Notes: generated from the letters alone by a model not told the origin. 64,000 nucleotides of DNA from CAMFLJ01 sp963702555 (GCA_963702555.1 CAVPCW010000011.1:806001-870000), one strand, 5' to 3'. Positions 27,712 to 37,581 are shown, counted from the first letter of the stretch. Numbers and translations are program-made.

Positions 27712-28720
27712 GTGAGCATCCTCCCCATCGCCGTCGACGCCATGGGCGGCGACAAGGCACCCGGTGAGATCGTCGCGGGGTGCGTGCAGGCCGTCGAGGA
27801 GCTCGGCGTGCCCGTGGTGCTCGTCGGGCGACCCGACGAGCTCGGCGACACCCACGGCCTCGAGGTGATCGAGGCCTCCGAGGTGATCGCCATGGACGCC
27901 GATCCCGCGCAACAGCGTCCGCACCATGAAGGACTCCTCGCTGGTGCGCGCCGCCGAGGCGGTGCGCGACGGCAGGGCCTCGGCGATGGTCAGCGCCGGC
28001 AACACCGGCGCCACCATGGCCAGCGCCCTGCTGCGCATGGGCCGCATCAAGGGCGTGGCCCGCCCGGCGATCGCCACGCCGATCCCGGTGCCCGGCAAGC
28101 CCACGCCCACCGTGCTGCTCGACGCCGGCGCCAACGCCGAGTGCAACGCCGAGTGGCTCGTGCAGTTCGCCCAGATGGGGGCCGTGTTCGCCACCGCCCG
28201 CTACGGCATCGAGCACCCGAAGGTCGGCGCTGCTCTCCATCGGCGAGGAGCCCACCAAGGGCAACCCGCTGGTGAAGGAGACCCACAAGCTGCTGGCCGA
28301 GGGCTCGTGGGTCGGTCCCACCGGGGCCCGGTTCATCGGCAACGTCGAGGGCCGCGACCTCATGACCGACGAGGCCGACGTGGTCGTCACCGACGGCTTC
28401 ACCGGCAACGTGGCGCTCAAGTCGCTCGAGGGGGCGCTGCGCGCCATCGGCGGCGCCCTGATCGAGACGCTCACCGGCACGCCGGAGGCCGCCGAGGCAT
28501 CCGCCCCGCTGATGCCGTCGCTGCTCGACGCTCTACGCCTCGCTCGACCCGGAGAACACCGGTGGCGCCATGCTCCTCGGCGTCGACGGGGTCTGCATCA
28601 TCAGTCACGGCTCGTCGTCGGCGCGTGGCCATGGTGAACGCCATCCGGGTCGCCCGCGACATGGTCACCAGCGACGTGGTCGGGCACCTCAGCCGGGCCG
28701 TGCGCCCGCCGGCCGCCTGA
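27712..28720 (+). CDS. plsX: Phosphate acyltransferase PlsX, four frameshifts
   Basis: Makes acyl-phosphate from acyl-ACP for phospholipid synthesis; about 335 aa after repair. Visible family segments are IAVDAMGGDKAP, SAMVSAGNTGATMASALL, GANAECNAEWLVQFA and TDGFTGNVALKSLEG, ending in IISHGSSS. Extra single bases near 27906, 28228, 28529 and 28621 move the protein through all three frames and back. GTG 27712 is 16 nt after the rpmF stop. Four breaks in 1 kb of an essential gene argue for local sequence error rather than decay. Confidence 0.92.
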
Positions 28721-28839
28721 CGCCTGTCCGGGCGCACAGCCGGTGCTCCGTCGAGGAACCACCGCGCCCACGGCGCGCGATTTTCGACCCTCTACCTGGG
28801 ACTTCGTGGCATTCACAAGCGGGCAATGTCGTCTGCCGC

Positions 28840-28845
28840 TACCAT
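28840..28845 (+). promoter_or_regulatory. Putative -10 of the acpP-rnc-fpg-smc operon (TACCAT)
   Basis: TACCAT lies 37 nt before the acpP start. The 28721-28882 gap otherwise holds no gene; I see no clear -35. Confidence 0.35.
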
Positions 28846-28882
28846 CCGCCCGACTCTAAGAGCGACCCAGGAGTGCACCTCA

Positions 28883-29173
28883 GTGCCCGCAGAGACCCAC
28901 GTCGAGCAGCCCCCCATGGACCGCCAGGCGGTGCTCGATCTGATCCGAGACCGGCTGTCCGACATCCTCGAGATCGAGCCCTCATCCATCAACGAGGGTG
29001 ACTCCTTCGCCGACGACCTCGACGCCGACTCGCTCGCGCTGATCGAGCTGGTCGAGGCCCTCGAGGAGGACATCGGCGAGCGCACGGTCGGCTTCCGCAT
29101 CGAGGACGAGGACCTCGAGGACCTGAAGACCGTCCGCGACGCCGTCGACTACGTCGTCGCCAAGCTGGGCTGA
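28883..29173 (+). CDS. acpP: Acyl carrier protein
   Basis: 96-aa acyl carrier protein of fatty acid synthesis. The 4'-phosphopantetheine attachment Ser is in DDLDADSLALIELVEALE. GTG 28883 is preferred because aggag (28869-28873) lies 9 nt upstream, giving a short hydrophilic N-terminal extension; ATG 28916 is an alternative matching the minimal ACP length. It follows plsX, its acyl-transfer partner, and leads the rnc-fpg-smc group. Confidence 0.9.
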   Translation: MPAETHVEQPPMDRQAVLDLIRDRLSDILEIEPSSINEGDSFADDLDADSLALIELVEALEEDIGERTVGFRIEDEDLEDLKTVRDAVDYVVAKLG

Positions 29174-29177
29174 GGCC

Positions 29178-29945
29178 CTGCAGCCCGACCCGCTCACCGC
29201 GCTGGTCGACCGACTGGGCCACCGGTTCTCCGAGCCCGGTCCGATGGTCCTCGCCCTCACGCACCGATCGTGGTGCGCGGAGAACGCCGGTGACGCTTCG
29301 AACGAGCGGCTCGAGTTCCTCGGCGACGCCGTGCTCGGGCTGATCGTCACCGACCACATCTTCACCGCCCACCCCGAGATGCCCGAGGGCTCGCTCGCCA
29401 AGCTCCGCGCCGCCGTCGTCAGCGAGCCCACCCTCGCCGCCGTGGCCGCCGAGCTCGGTGTCGGCGACGCCCTCCGGCTCGGCAAGGGCGAGGCCGCCAG
29501 CGGCGGCCGGGAGAAGGCCTCGATCCTGTCCGACGCCCTGGAGGCGATCATCGGCGCCGTCTACGTCGACGGCGGCCTCGACGCCGCCCGTCGCCTGGTG
29601 CTCGGGCTGCTGTCGGCCCGCATCGCCGGCGAGGTCGCCGGTCCCGGCGGCCCCGGTGGCGCCGATCACAAGACCCAGCTGCAGGAGCTCGTCGCCCGCC
29701 GCTTCGAGACCGCCCCGAGCTACGAGGTCGTCGACGACGGCCCCGATCACGAGAAGTGCTTCTTCGCCACGGTCCGGGTCGACGGCGGCGTCGTCGGCCG
29801 GGGCGAGGGCCGATCCAAGAAGCTCGCCGAGCAGGCCGCCGCCGGCGCCGCTCTGGCGCACCTGGCCACCACGGCCGAGGGCGTGCCCGCCACGGCGCCC
29901 GCCACCACGAACGCCATCAACGAGAGCGAGCAGGACAATGCCTGA
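29178..29945 (+). CDS. rnc: Ribonuclease III
   Basis: Double-strand-specific RNase for rRNA and mRNA processing, about 255 aa. The signature NERLEFLGDAVLGL with metal-binding Glu/Asp, and SDALEAIIGAVYVDGG, define the nuclease domain; a dsRNA-binding domain follows (DHKTQLQELVARRF to KKLAEQAAAGAAL). The family N-terminus (PLTALVDRLGHRFSEP) begins upstream of the first ATG at 29244, in a stretch with no ATG, GTG or TTG, so I place the start at CTG 29178. An error upstream is also possible. The stop overlaps fpg by 8 nt. Confidence 0.88.
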   Translation: MQPDPLTALVDRLGHRFSEPGPMVLALTHRSWCAENAGDASNERLEFLGDAVLGLIVTDHIFTAHPEMPEGSLAKLRAAVVSEPTLAAVAAELGVGDALRLGKGEAASGGREKASILSDALEAIIGAVYVDGGLDAARRLVLGLLSARIAGEVAGPGGPGGADHKTQLQELVARRFETAPSYEVVDDGPDHEKCFFATVRVDGGVVGRGEGRSKKLAEQAAAGAALAHLATTAEGVPATAPATTNAINESEQDNA

Positions 29946-30774
29946 GCTTCCCGAGGTCGAGACCATCCGGCGCGAGCTGGAACGTGAGGTCGTCGGCAAG
30001 AAGATCAAGACGGTGGAGGTCACGGGCAAGCGCACGATCCGCCGCCAGACCCCGGCGGAGTTCAAGGCCAAGCTCGAGGGCGCCAAGATCTCCGGCGCCC
30101 AGCGCAAGGGCAAGTACCTCCTGCTCCCGCTCGACACCGGCGACGTCTGGATCATCCACCTGCGCATGTCGGGCCAGCTCCTGCGGGCCGCCCCGAAGGA
30201 CCCGGTCGACAAGCACAACCACGTCACCATCTCCTTCACCCAGGGCGGGCAGCTCCGCTTCGTCGACCCCCGCACCTTCGGTGAGATGTTCCTCGCCACC
30301 CCCGACGAGATCACCTCCGACATCGAGGAGCTCTCCACCCTCGGTGTCGACCCCGTCGAGACCCCCATGTCCTGGGTCGACTTCGGTCACCTGCTGCGCT
30401 CGAAGCGCATGAAGCTCAAGGCGTTCCTCACCGACCAGTCGATGATCGCCGGCATCGGCAACATCTACGCCGACGAGATCCTCTTCGACTCGGGGCTGCG
30501 CTACGACCGCGACACCGACTCGCTCACCACCCAGGAGATCCGCCGGCTCTACCGCTCGCTGGTCGAGATCCTCCACGAGGCCATCAAGTACGGCGGCTCG
30601 ACCCTGGCCGACGAGCAGTACGTCGACCTCAACGGCAAGCCCGGCGAGTACCAGCAGCACCACCAGGTGTACGACCGCGAGAAGCAGCCGTGCCGCCGCT
30701 GCCGTCGCCACGACATCGTGAAGACGAAGTTCCAGCAGCGCTCCACCTTCTACTGCGAGGTCTGCCAGGTCTGA
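29938..30774 (+). CDS. mutM: Formamidopyrimidine-DNA glycosylase
   Basis: Excises 8-oxoguanine and formamidopyrimidines; 278 aa. The catalytic N-terminus PELPEVETI (Pro nucleophile, Glu3), the helix-two-turn-helix segment AGIGNIYADEILF and the C-terminal zinc finger CRRCRRH to CEVC are all intact. The ATG lies inside the end of rnc, and its TGA overlaps the smc ATG. The gene order rnc-fpg-smc is standard in actinobacteria. Confidence 0.96.
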   Translation: MPELPEVETIRRELEREVVGKKIKTVEVTGKRTIRRQTPAEFKAKLEGAKISGAQRKGKYLLLPLDTGDVWIIHLRMSGQLLRAAPKDPVDKHNHVTISFTQGGQLRFVDPRTFGEMFLATPDEITSDIEELSTLGVDPVETPMSWVDFGHLLRSKRMKLKAFLTDQSMIAGIGNIYADEILFDSGLRYDRDTDSLTTQEIRRLYRSLVEILHEAIKYGGSTLADEQYVDLNGKPGEYQQHHQVYDREKQPCRRCRRHDIVKTKFQQRSTFYCEVCQV

Positions 30775-33700
30775 TGTACCTCAAGCGCCTGCAGATGAAG
30801 GGCTTCAAGTCCTTCGCCGACACCACCACCCTCGAGCTCGAGCCCGGCGTCACCGTCGTCGTGGGCCCCAACGGCTCGGGCAAGTCCAACGTCGTCGACG
30901 CCATCGGCTGGGTGCTCGGCGCCCAGGCGCCTTCCGCGGTGCGCTCGCAGAAGATGGACGACGTCATCTTCGCCGGCACCTCGAAGCGCACGGCGCTCGG
31001 CCGCGCCGAGGTCAGCCTCACCATCGACAACGGGTCGGGCATCCTCCCGATCGAGTTCTCCGAGGTCACGATCACCCGCACGCTGTTCCGCTCCGGCGAC
31101 AGCGAGTACGCCATCAACGGCGTGCCCTGCCGGCTGCTCGACATCCAGGACCTCCTCTCCGACTCCGGTGTCGGTCGTCAGCAGCACGTGATCATCAGCC
31201 AGGGCCAGATCGACGCGGTGCTCAACGCCCGCCCCGAGGACCGCCGGGCCGTGATCGAGGAGGCCGCCGGCGTCCTCAAGTACCGCCGCCGCAAGGAGAA
31301 GTCCGAGCGCCGCCTGGCCGCCACCGAGGGCAACCTCACCCGCCTCCAGGACCTGCTCCGCGAGGTCCGCCGCCAGCTGCGCCCGCTCGAGCGCCAGGCC
31401 GACGCCGCCCGTCGCCACGCCGGCGTCGTGGCCGAGCTCCACGCCCTGCGCGTGTTCACCTCCGGCCGGGAGCTGCACGCCCTGCGCACCCGCCTCGAGC
31501 AGGGCGCCCGCGGTCGGGCCGAGCTCACCGCCGAGGAGGCCCGCCTCCGTCGTGCGCTGGCCGAGCTCGACACCCAGGTCATGGCCACCGAGGCCGAGCT
31601 CACCGCCATGGGCGGCGACGACCTCGGCGACGGCCTGGCCATCTACGAGTCGCTCTTCCAGCAGGCCCGTGGCCTCACCGCCGTGCTCACCGAGCGCCGC
31701 CGTGGCGTCGAGCGCGCCCGCGGCCAGTCGGTCGACCAGGGCGTCGTGGCGTCGCTCGAGGCCGAGGCCGCCCGCCTGGCCGGCGAGCTCGTCGACGTGG
31801 AGGCCGAGGCCTCCCGCTTCGACCCTCAGGCCGAGGAGCTGGCCGAGGCCGAGATGGCGCTGGCCGCCGAGCGCCTCGACTTCGAGACCGAGTGGGCCAC
31901 CGGTGTGCCCGCGCCCACGGGTGCGGCCGCCGAGGTCCGCGGCGAGCTGGCCGCCCTGCGCGCCGCCGCAGAGCGGGGCCGCGGCGAGCGCGACCGCGTC
32001 CGCAGCCGGGCCGACGCCCTGGCCGAGAAGCTCGAGCGCCTCGCTCTCGAGGCCGAGCGCCTGCGGGGCGAGCTGGTGGCCGCCGAGGCCGCCGAGATGC
32101 CGCTGGTCGAGGCCATCGACGCCGCCGAGCAGCGCCGGGCCGCGGCCGAGGCCGCCGTCGCCACGGCCGAGGACGACCACCGCCGCAGCGAGAGCGAGCA
32201 GCACGCCTGGCAGGCCCGGGTCGAGGCCCTCGCCCTCGCCCTCGACGAGGCCCGCTCCCGCGCCGGCACCGAGCGCCTGGCCGGCATCGACGGCGTGCTC
32301 GGCACCGTGCTCGACCTGGTCGAGATCGACGCCGGCTGGGAGGCCGCGTTCGAGGCCGCTGCCGGCGAGGCCCTCGCCGCGGTCGTCGTCGACGGCGTCG
32401 CCACCGGTCGCCGTGCTCTCGACGCCCTTCACGGTGAGGCCCTCAGCGGAGCGGTCATCGCCCTCGGCGCCTCCCGTCTCCAGCGCACGCCCCCCGCCCA
32501 GGGGGAGCCGCTGCGCCGCCACGTCCGGGCCCGCCGCCCCGAGGTCGAGCAGCTGCTCGACGGGCTCATCGGCGCTGCCGTCGTGGTCGACGGTGGCTGG
32601 GTCGAGGCCGTCGACGTGGCCCTCGCCCACCCCGAGGCCATCGTGGTCACCGCCGACGGCGACCGCTTCGGGCTCAGTGGCTGGCGCGTCGGAGCCTCCG
32701 GTTCGGGAGCCACCGGTGCCGCCCTCGAGGAGGCCGAGCACAAGGCCGACGCCGCCGCCGAGGCGGCTGAGCAGGCGGGTGCCCGTCTCCAGACCGCCCG
32801 CGCCGAGCTGGTCGATGCCCGAGCGGCAGAGGCCGAGCTCTCCAAGCAGCTCGACGACAACGACAACCAGCTCACCGCCGCCGGCGACCGCCTCCAGCGG
32901 GTCGAGACCGACCGCCGCGACGCCGCGACGGAGGCCGAGACCCTCCAGACCCACCTCGGTGAGCTGACCGAGCGGGTCGCCCGCGAGGACGAGCGCATCG
33001 CCGAGCTCGAGGCCCAGCTGCCCACGCTCGAGGCCGCCGACACCGAGCTCGCCGAGTCGGCCCGCCGCATGGCCGATGCCCGGGCCCGCCTCGAGGAGCA
33101 GGCCGCCGACGTCGGCGCCCGCCGCAGCGACCTCGAGGTCCGCACCGCCGCCGTCACCGAGCGCCGTCAGTTCCTCACCAGCCGCCTGGCCGAGGTCGAG
33201 AGCCGCCTCGAGGGTGCCGCCGCCGAGCGCGAAGCCGCCGCTGCCCGCCGCCAGGAGCTCGACCAGGCCCAGACCGCGCTCGAGCGCCTCGGCGCGCTCG
33301 TGGCTGACCGCAGCACGGTCATCGAGGAGCAGCTCAACGACTTCCGCGAGCGCCGCCGTCGCCAGTCGGAAGCCGCCCGCAACGTCGCCGCCAAGCTCGA
33401 CGAGCTCCGGCACCGCCGCGCCGACGAGGAGAAGGCTCTCACCGAGCAGCGCGAGCGCCTCCAGCGGGCCGAGATCGAGCAGGCCGAGATCGAGATGCGC
33501 ATCGAGGCCGCGGTCGAGGCCATCCGCCGCGACCTCGACGTCGAGCCCGACGTCGCCGTGGCCGCCGAGCGCCCCGAGCTCCCCGACGGCTCCAACCCCG
33601 CCGCCCGCATCCGCGAGCTCGAGCGCGAGCTGCGGATCATGGGGCCGATCAACCCGCTGGCCCTCGAGGAGTACGAGGCGCTCCAGGAGCGCCACGAGTT

Positions 33701-34238
33701 CCTCCAGCAGCAGCTCGACGACGTCAAGGAGAGCCGTCGGGAGCTGGCCAAGGTGATCCGGGCCATCGACACCGAGATCGTCAGCGTCTTCGCCGCCGCC
33801 TTCGCCGACGTGGCCGCCAACTTCGAGGCGCTGTTCGCCACCCTCTTCCCGGGTGGCCAGGGCCGGCTCAAGCTCACCGACCCCGAGAACCTGCTGATCA
33901 CCGGCATCGAGGTCGAGGCCAAGCCCTCGGGCAAGAACGTCCGCAAGCTCTCGCTGCTCTCCGGTGGCGAGCGCTCGCTGACCGCGCTGGCGTACCTGTT
34001 CGCCGTGTTCCGCTCCCGGCCGTCGCCCTTCTACGTGATGGACGAGGTCGAGGCCGCCCTCGACGACGTCAACCTCCACCGCTTCCTCGGCCTCGTGGCC
34101 GAGTTCCGCGACGAGGCCCAGCTCGTCATCGTGAGCCATCAGAAGCGCACGATGGAAGCCGCCGACAGCCTCTACGGCGTCACCATGCAGCCCGGCGGTT
34201 CCTCGAAGGTCGTCTCCGAGAAGGTCAACGCCTCCTAG
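30774..34238 (+). CDS. smc: Chromosome partition protein SMC
   Basis: 1154-aa SMC ATPase that organises and segregates the chromosome as a dimer with ScpA/ScpB. Walker A is VGPNGSGKSNVVDAIGWVLG near residue 32. Coiled coils run to about 480, the hinge occupies roughly 500-660 (GIDGVLGTVLDL to DRFGLSGWRVG), and a second coiled coil leads to the signature LLSGGERSLTALAY and Walker B FYVMDEVEAALDD. The gene is fully open over 3.4 kb, in contrast to the frameshifted genes upstream. It is convergent with the LysE gene 14 nt beyond. Confidence 0.97.
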   Translation: MYLKRLQMKGFKSFADTTTLELEPGVTVVVGPNGSGKSNVVDAIGWVLGAQAPSAVRSQKMDDVIFAGTSKRTALGRAEVSLTIDNGSGILPIEFSEVTITRTLFRSGDSEYAINGVPCRLLDIQDLLSDSGVGRQQHVIISQGQIDAVLNARPEDRRAVIEEAAGVLKYRRRKEKSERRLAATEGNLTRLQDLLREVRRQLRPLERQADAARRHAGVVAELHALRVFTSGRELHALRTRLEQGARGRAELTAEEARLRRALAELDTQVMATEAELTAMGGDDLGDGLAIYESLFQQARGLTAVLTERRRGVERARGQSVDQGVVASLEAEAARLAGELVDVEAEASRFDPQAEELAEAEMALAAERLDFETEWATGVPAPTGAAAEVRGELAALRAAAERGRGERDRVRSRADALAEKLERLALEAERLRGELVAAEAAEMPLVEAIDAAEQRRAAAEAAVATAEDDHRRSESEQHAWQARVEALALALDEARSRAGTERLAGIDGVLGTVLDLVEIDAGWEAAFEAAAGEALAAVVVDGVATGRRALDALHGEALSGAVIALGASRLQRTPPAQGEPLRRHVRARRPEVEQLLDGLIGAAVVVDGGWVEAVDVALAHPEAIVVTADGDRFGLSGWRVGASGSGATGAALEEAEHKADAAAEAAEQAGARLQTARAELVDARAAEAELSKQLDDNDNQLTAAGDRLQRVETDRRDAATEAETLQTHLGELTERVAREDERIAELEAQLPTLEAADTELAESARRMADARARLEEQAADVGARRSDLEVRTAAVTERRQFLTSRLAEVESRLEGAAAEREAAAARRQELDQAQTALERLGALVADRSTVIEEQLNDFRERRRRQSEAARNVAAKLDELRHRRADEEKALTEQRERLQRAEIEQAEIEMRIEAAVEAIRRDLDVEPDVAVAAERPELPDGSNPAARIRELERELRIMGPINPLALEEYEALQERHEFLQQQLDDVKESRRELAKVIRAIDTEIVSVFAAAFADVAANFEALFATLFPGGQGRLKLTDPENLLITGIEVEAKPSGKNVRKLSLLSGGERSLTALAYLFAVFRSRPSPFYVMDEVEAALDDVNLHRFLGLVAEFRDEAQLVIVSHQKRTMEAADSLYGVTMQPGGSSKVVSEKVNAS

Positions 34239-34252
34239 CCGGACCGGCCGGC

Positions 34253-34864
34253 TCAGCTGGCCGAGATGGAGGTGGTGGCGACGCTGACGGCGACGAGCAG
34301 CATCACCACGCCGATCGCGGCGTCGAGAGCGCGCCATGTGGCAGGGCGTGACATCAGCCGGGCCGCGGCCCGGGCGCCGAAGCCCAGGGTGGTGAACCAC
34401 AGCACGGAGCCGGTGGCGGCCCCGGCGGCGAACAGCCAGCGGTCATCGCCGTACTGGTTGCCGATGCTGCCGAGCAGCAGGACGGTGTCGAGGTACACGT
34501 GCGGGTTGAGGAAGGTGAAGGCCAGCATGGTGGTGACCACGAGCCTGAGCGACGGCGGCTCGGTCTCCGACGGCAGCAGCACCTCGGGCCGGGTCGCCTT
34601 CCAGAACGAGTGCAGCGCGTACCCGACCAGGTAGACGACGCCGACCCACTTGAGGACCTCGAGCACGTCGGGGTGCGACCGCACGACCCGACCGAGCCCG
34701 CCGATGCCGAGCACGATGAGGGCGACGTCGGAGGCGGCGCAGATCGCGACCGCCACGCCGACGTGGTGACGGGCGAGCCCGAGACGCAGCACGTAGGCGT
34801 TCTGGGCCCCGATGGCGACGATGAGCGAGAGGCCGGTGAGCAGCCCGGCGAGCGCCGCGCTCAC
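34253..34864 (-). CDS. LysE/ArgO family amino-acid exporter
   Basis: 203-aa inner-membrane protein with six predicted helices. The N-terminus has GLSLIVAIGAQNAYVLRLGL, the family hallmark (Gly-x-Gln-Asn), and LAFTFLNPHVYLDTVLLLG carries the conserved Asn-Pro. These transporters export basic amino acids such as lysine or arginine. GTG 34864 is the start that preserves the first helix. There is no LysG-type regulator next to it. Confidence 0.88.
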   Translation of the reverse strand: MSAALAGLLTGLSLIVAIGAQNAYVLRLGLARHHVGVAVAICAASDVALIVLGIGGLGRVVRSHPDVLEVLKWVGVVYLVGYALHSFWKATRPEVLLPSETEPPSLRLVVTTMLAFTFLNPHVYLDTVLLLGSIGNQYGDDRWLFAAGAATGSVLWFTTLGFGARAAARLMSRPATWRALDAAIGVVMLLVAVSVATTSISAS

Positions 34865-34916
34865 GCGGGCACTCGATGGCTCGTCACGCTCTGGGGTCCC
34901 CGGCTCACGGCCCGAG

Positions 34917-34952
34917 TCTGCCCGGTCTGCCCGGTCTGCCCGGTCTGCCGGT
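34917..34952. repeat. Short 9-bp tandem repeat
   Basis: About four copies of cccggtctg in the intergenic space between the LysE and CMD genes. Too short and too regular for a CRISPR; possibly replication slippage. Confidence 0.7.
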
Positions 34953-35112
34953 CACGGTGCCCCGCTCCGTTCCGCTCACGAGCGAATCCCGGTGGGGCGC
35001 GGTCGGCTCCGACGGTCGGTGGGAGGGCTTCGCTCGCAGGCGGACCGTTTCGGGTCTCCGCACCCGCCCTCCCTGTCATGCGCGACCACGAGCGGGGCCG
35101 GGAGGGTCGGCG

Positions 35113-35118
35113 TACGCT
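35113..35118 (+). promoter_or_regulatory. Leaderless-type -10 of the CMD gene (TACGCT)
   Basis: TACGCT ends 6 nt before ATG 35125. Confidence 0.45.
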
Positions 35119-35124
35119 CCGGCG

Positions 35125-35679
35125 ATGGCTGCTGACCTGCGCTCGGTGACGGACTGCGAGATCCCGCAGCCGCTGCTCACCCCCGTGACCGACTTCGACC
35201 CGGCGACGGCCGCCCGCATCGAGGCGAGCGGCATGGGCACGTTCTACGGGCAGTTCGAGCATGCGCCCGGGCTGATCGACCGGTGGTTCGCGTTCTACCA
35301 GCCGGTGGTGCAGGACTCGTCCAACCTCCCGCTGCGGACCAAGGAGCTGTGCCGCCTGCGCATCGCCGCACGCAACGGCTGCATGTTCTGCCTCGGCGGC
35401 CGCTTCCGTGATGCCGACGGCGTCCCGGTGGTCGACGACGACGATGTCGACGCGGTCCTCGCCGGCCGGTTCGACGATCCGCGGTTCACGCCGTCCGAAG
35501 TGGTGGCCCTGCGCTTCACCGAGCAGTACCGGCTCGATCACACGAAGGTCACCAAGGCCCTCGTCGACGAGACCCTCGAGGAGCTCTCGGAGGCGCAGTT
35601 CATCGAGCTCGGCCTCTGCATCGCCCAGTTCACCGGGATGGGTCAGCTCTTCGCGACCCTGGGGCTGCCCAGCATGTGA
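35125..35679 (+). CDS. Carboxymuconolactone decarboxylase (AhpD-like) family protein
   Basis: 184-aa all-helical protein of the CMD superfamily. The characteristic helix LRTKELCRLRIAARNGCMFC holds a CxxC redox pair, as in AhpD-type peroxidase partners, followed by LSEAQFIELGLCIAQFTGMG. This argues for a peroxidase- or disulfide-related role rather than true decarboxylation. No peroxiredoxin gene is adjacent, so the partner is unknown. Confidence 0.82.
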   Translation: MAADLRSVTDCEIPQPLLTPVTDFDPATAARIEASGMGTFYGQFEHAPGLIDRWFAFYQPVVQDSSNLPLRTKELCRLRIAARNGCMFCLGGRFRDADGVPVVDDDDVDAVLAGRFDDPRFTPSEVVALRFTEQYRLDHTKVTKALVDETLEELSEAQFIELGLCIAQFTGMGQLFATLGLPSM

Positions 35680-35796
35680 CGGTCGGACCGGCCTCTAGAT
35701 CCCTGCGCCGGTCGGGCGGTCACGGTGATGTGCCCCTGTCCGCCAGTCGCCGCTCCGCTCGGTGGCCGGCCCGGTCTTTGGTGAGGAGAGCGGTTC

Positions 35797-35834
35797 GGAG
35801 GACGGATCCGGGCACGTCACCGCACCCGTCCTCC
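35797..35834. terminator. Hairpin between convergent CMD and HNH genes
   Basis: A perfect 9-bp stem (35797-35805 with 35826-35834) with a 20-nt loop lies in the 35680-35860 intergenic stretch. Nothing else is seen there. Confidence 0.4.
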
Positions 35835-35860
35835 CTTGGTCGTTCTGGCGCTCCCGCTTC

Positions 35861-37392
35861 TCAGTTGAGGTTGGGGGAGGGGCCACCGCGGGTGGGGCGG
35901 GTTCTGGCGAGGGCTTGGTCGCGGCGGGTTTGGATGGCTTCGATGCAGTCGCCGAGGTGGAGGGGGTCACCGTGCCAGCGGGGTTGGCGGGCGGTCTCTG
36001 CGGGGTCGGCGCCGAGGGCGAGGCGGCGGTCGGTGAGTCGTGCGGGGGCGTCGAGGGCGTCGACCGTTCCGGGGTGATCGGCTGACGGGTTGGCGAGGAT
36101 CTCGGTGCCGTCGGGGCGCCAGTGGTGCACCGTGCCGTTCGAGTCGATGGTGATCCAGATGCCGTGGGTGTGGATGAGCTGGTGGTGGTCGAGGCATTCG
36201 GGGACGATGCCTTCGACGTCGTCGTGGCCACCGGCAGCTCGGTGGTGGGTGTGGTGCATCTGCACGGCGGTGGCGGTGCAGCCGGGCCAGGCGCAGGTGC
36301 GGTATCTCGACATGACCGCTTTGCGGATCGCCGGCGGGACCGAGCTCTTGCGTCTTGCCGAGGTGGAGCGGGTTGCCGTCGCGGTCTTCGATGACGGTGA
36401 GCAGTCCGGCGTCGCAGGCGAGCCAGCGGGCGATGTCACGGCGGAGCTTGGTGCCGGTGGGCTCGAGCTCTGCCATCTCGTCACGCTCGGGACGGGGTGA
36501 CGTCGAGGCGGGGTCGGGGAGGTCGGGGCCGTAGAGGGTGTCGATGCCGACGTGGACGACGACGGTGGTGTCGAACCCGGAGGCCTGCAGCCCTTCGGGC
36601 TGCTCCGACGCGGAACGCTCGGCCAGGCGCAGGAGGCCCAACGCCCGCCATTCGGCGACGGTGAGCTTCTCGACGGTTCGGTCCTCGTCGCACGCAGGGC
36701 GACCGTTCGGGTCGTTCGCGGTGGCCGGGTCGAGGGCGGCGGCGGTCGTGCGTTCGTTGCGGATGGCCTTGGCTTCGGCGTCGATCGACGCGAGCACCAA
36801 CTGGCCGTGGACGTGATCGAACCGGATCCGTAGCTCGATGCCGTCGTCGTCGGTCACGACCAGCAGCGTCGGCCGCTGCTCGGCCGGGGCTTCGGTGTCG
36901 GGATCGGACGTCTCGCGTTCGCCGACCTTGCGCCACTTCCCGCAGATCCGCTGGGTCTGCGCGGTGGTGGCGTGAAGAGCCATGTCGACCAGCGCCCGTT
37001 CGGTCTCGGGGGCGGCGACCTTCACGATGCTCTTGGCCTTGTCGAACGAGAGCGTGCCGTCGGCGACCGCTTCGGCGACCACGGGCAGCTCAGCCATGGC
37101 CCGGCCGACCTCGGCCAGCGCACGGGCCCGGGCCGGGCGCGTACTGGAGGTGCCAGCCTGCGAAGCGCTCGACGTCGCGGCACTCCCACGCCGAGGGGAT
37201 GCCGCGGCGTTCGACTTCGGCCAGCACCGCCGCCAGGTTGGCTTCGGCGGCGGAGATCTCCCCGGCGAGCTCACGAGCCCGCACGGTCAGCTCGTCGTCT
37301 CCCATGCGAGAGACCTGTTCGAGGAGCGCAGACGCCACTCCACCACGCTGCTCGGGGACCACACAGGTCGCAGAGTCGGTGGAGGTGAACAT
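35861..37392 (-). CDS. DUF222/HNH endonuclease, 13E12 repeat family, two frameshifts
   Basis: About 509 aa. An N-terminal DUF222 domain (DELTVRARELAGEISAAEAN, then VGRAMAELPVVAEAVADG) is followed by a C-terminal HNH nuclease: CAWPGCTATAVQMHHTHH, the metal His, and VPECLDHHQLIHTHGI. This is the actinobacterial 13E12/REP family, present in many copies per genome and often a prophage target. One extra base near 37138 and one near 36349 break the frame. ATG 37392 lies 7 nt after TAGAAT. The upstream DNA (37393-37460) is noticeably richer in A/T than its surroundings. Biological role unknown. Confidence 0.85.
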
Positions 37393-37399
37393 GTGTTCG

Positions 37400-37405
37400 A
37401 TTCTA
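37400..37405 (-). promoter_or_regulatory. Leaderless-type -10 of the HNH gene (TAGAAT)
   Basis: TAGAAT on the minus strand ends 7 nt before ATG 37392 and is the closest match here to a strong actinobacterial -10. Confidence 0.55.
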
Positions 37406-37554
37406 CCGAATCCGAGAGAAGGTGGCAAGCAGAAATCCCAACAAATCATTGAGGTTTTGGCTGATGTTCGTCGGCCGGGCCCGGGTCCGTCGGAGACCTT
37501 CACCCCCGACCCGACGATGCCGCTCTCCGGGCTGCGAGACTTTTCTCCGGCGGC

Positions 37555-37581
37555 TGTCGAAATGCGCCGACCCGTCGCGTC
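37555..37581 (+). promoter_or_regulatory. Candidate ECF42-dependent promoter upstream of the DGPF gene
   Basis: TGTCGA (37555-37560), a 17-bp spacer and CGTC (37578-37581) precede the DGPF gene by about 70 nt. This agrees with the TGTCGA -35 and CGA/TC -10 that I recall for ECF42 sigma factors, one of which is encoded two genes down. It fits an autoregulated operon. Confidence 0.5.

Noticed and set aside
30750..34400. A 3.6-kb open frame antisense to smc, with similar ones opposite uvrD2, pckG and the MMPL gene
   Set aside because: The predicted proteins are low-complexity Gly/Val/Glu/Ala-rich with no domains. They arise because third-position G/C bias removes stop codons on the opposite strand of real genes.
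34917..34952. CRISPR-like repeat array
   Set aside because: Units are 9 bp with no spacers, and no cas genes are present in the window.
35861..37392. HNH gene as evidence of an inserted prophage or mobile element
   Set aside because: No integrase, attachment repeats, transposase or other phage genes are nearby. The 13E12 family is common as isolated genes in actinobacteria.
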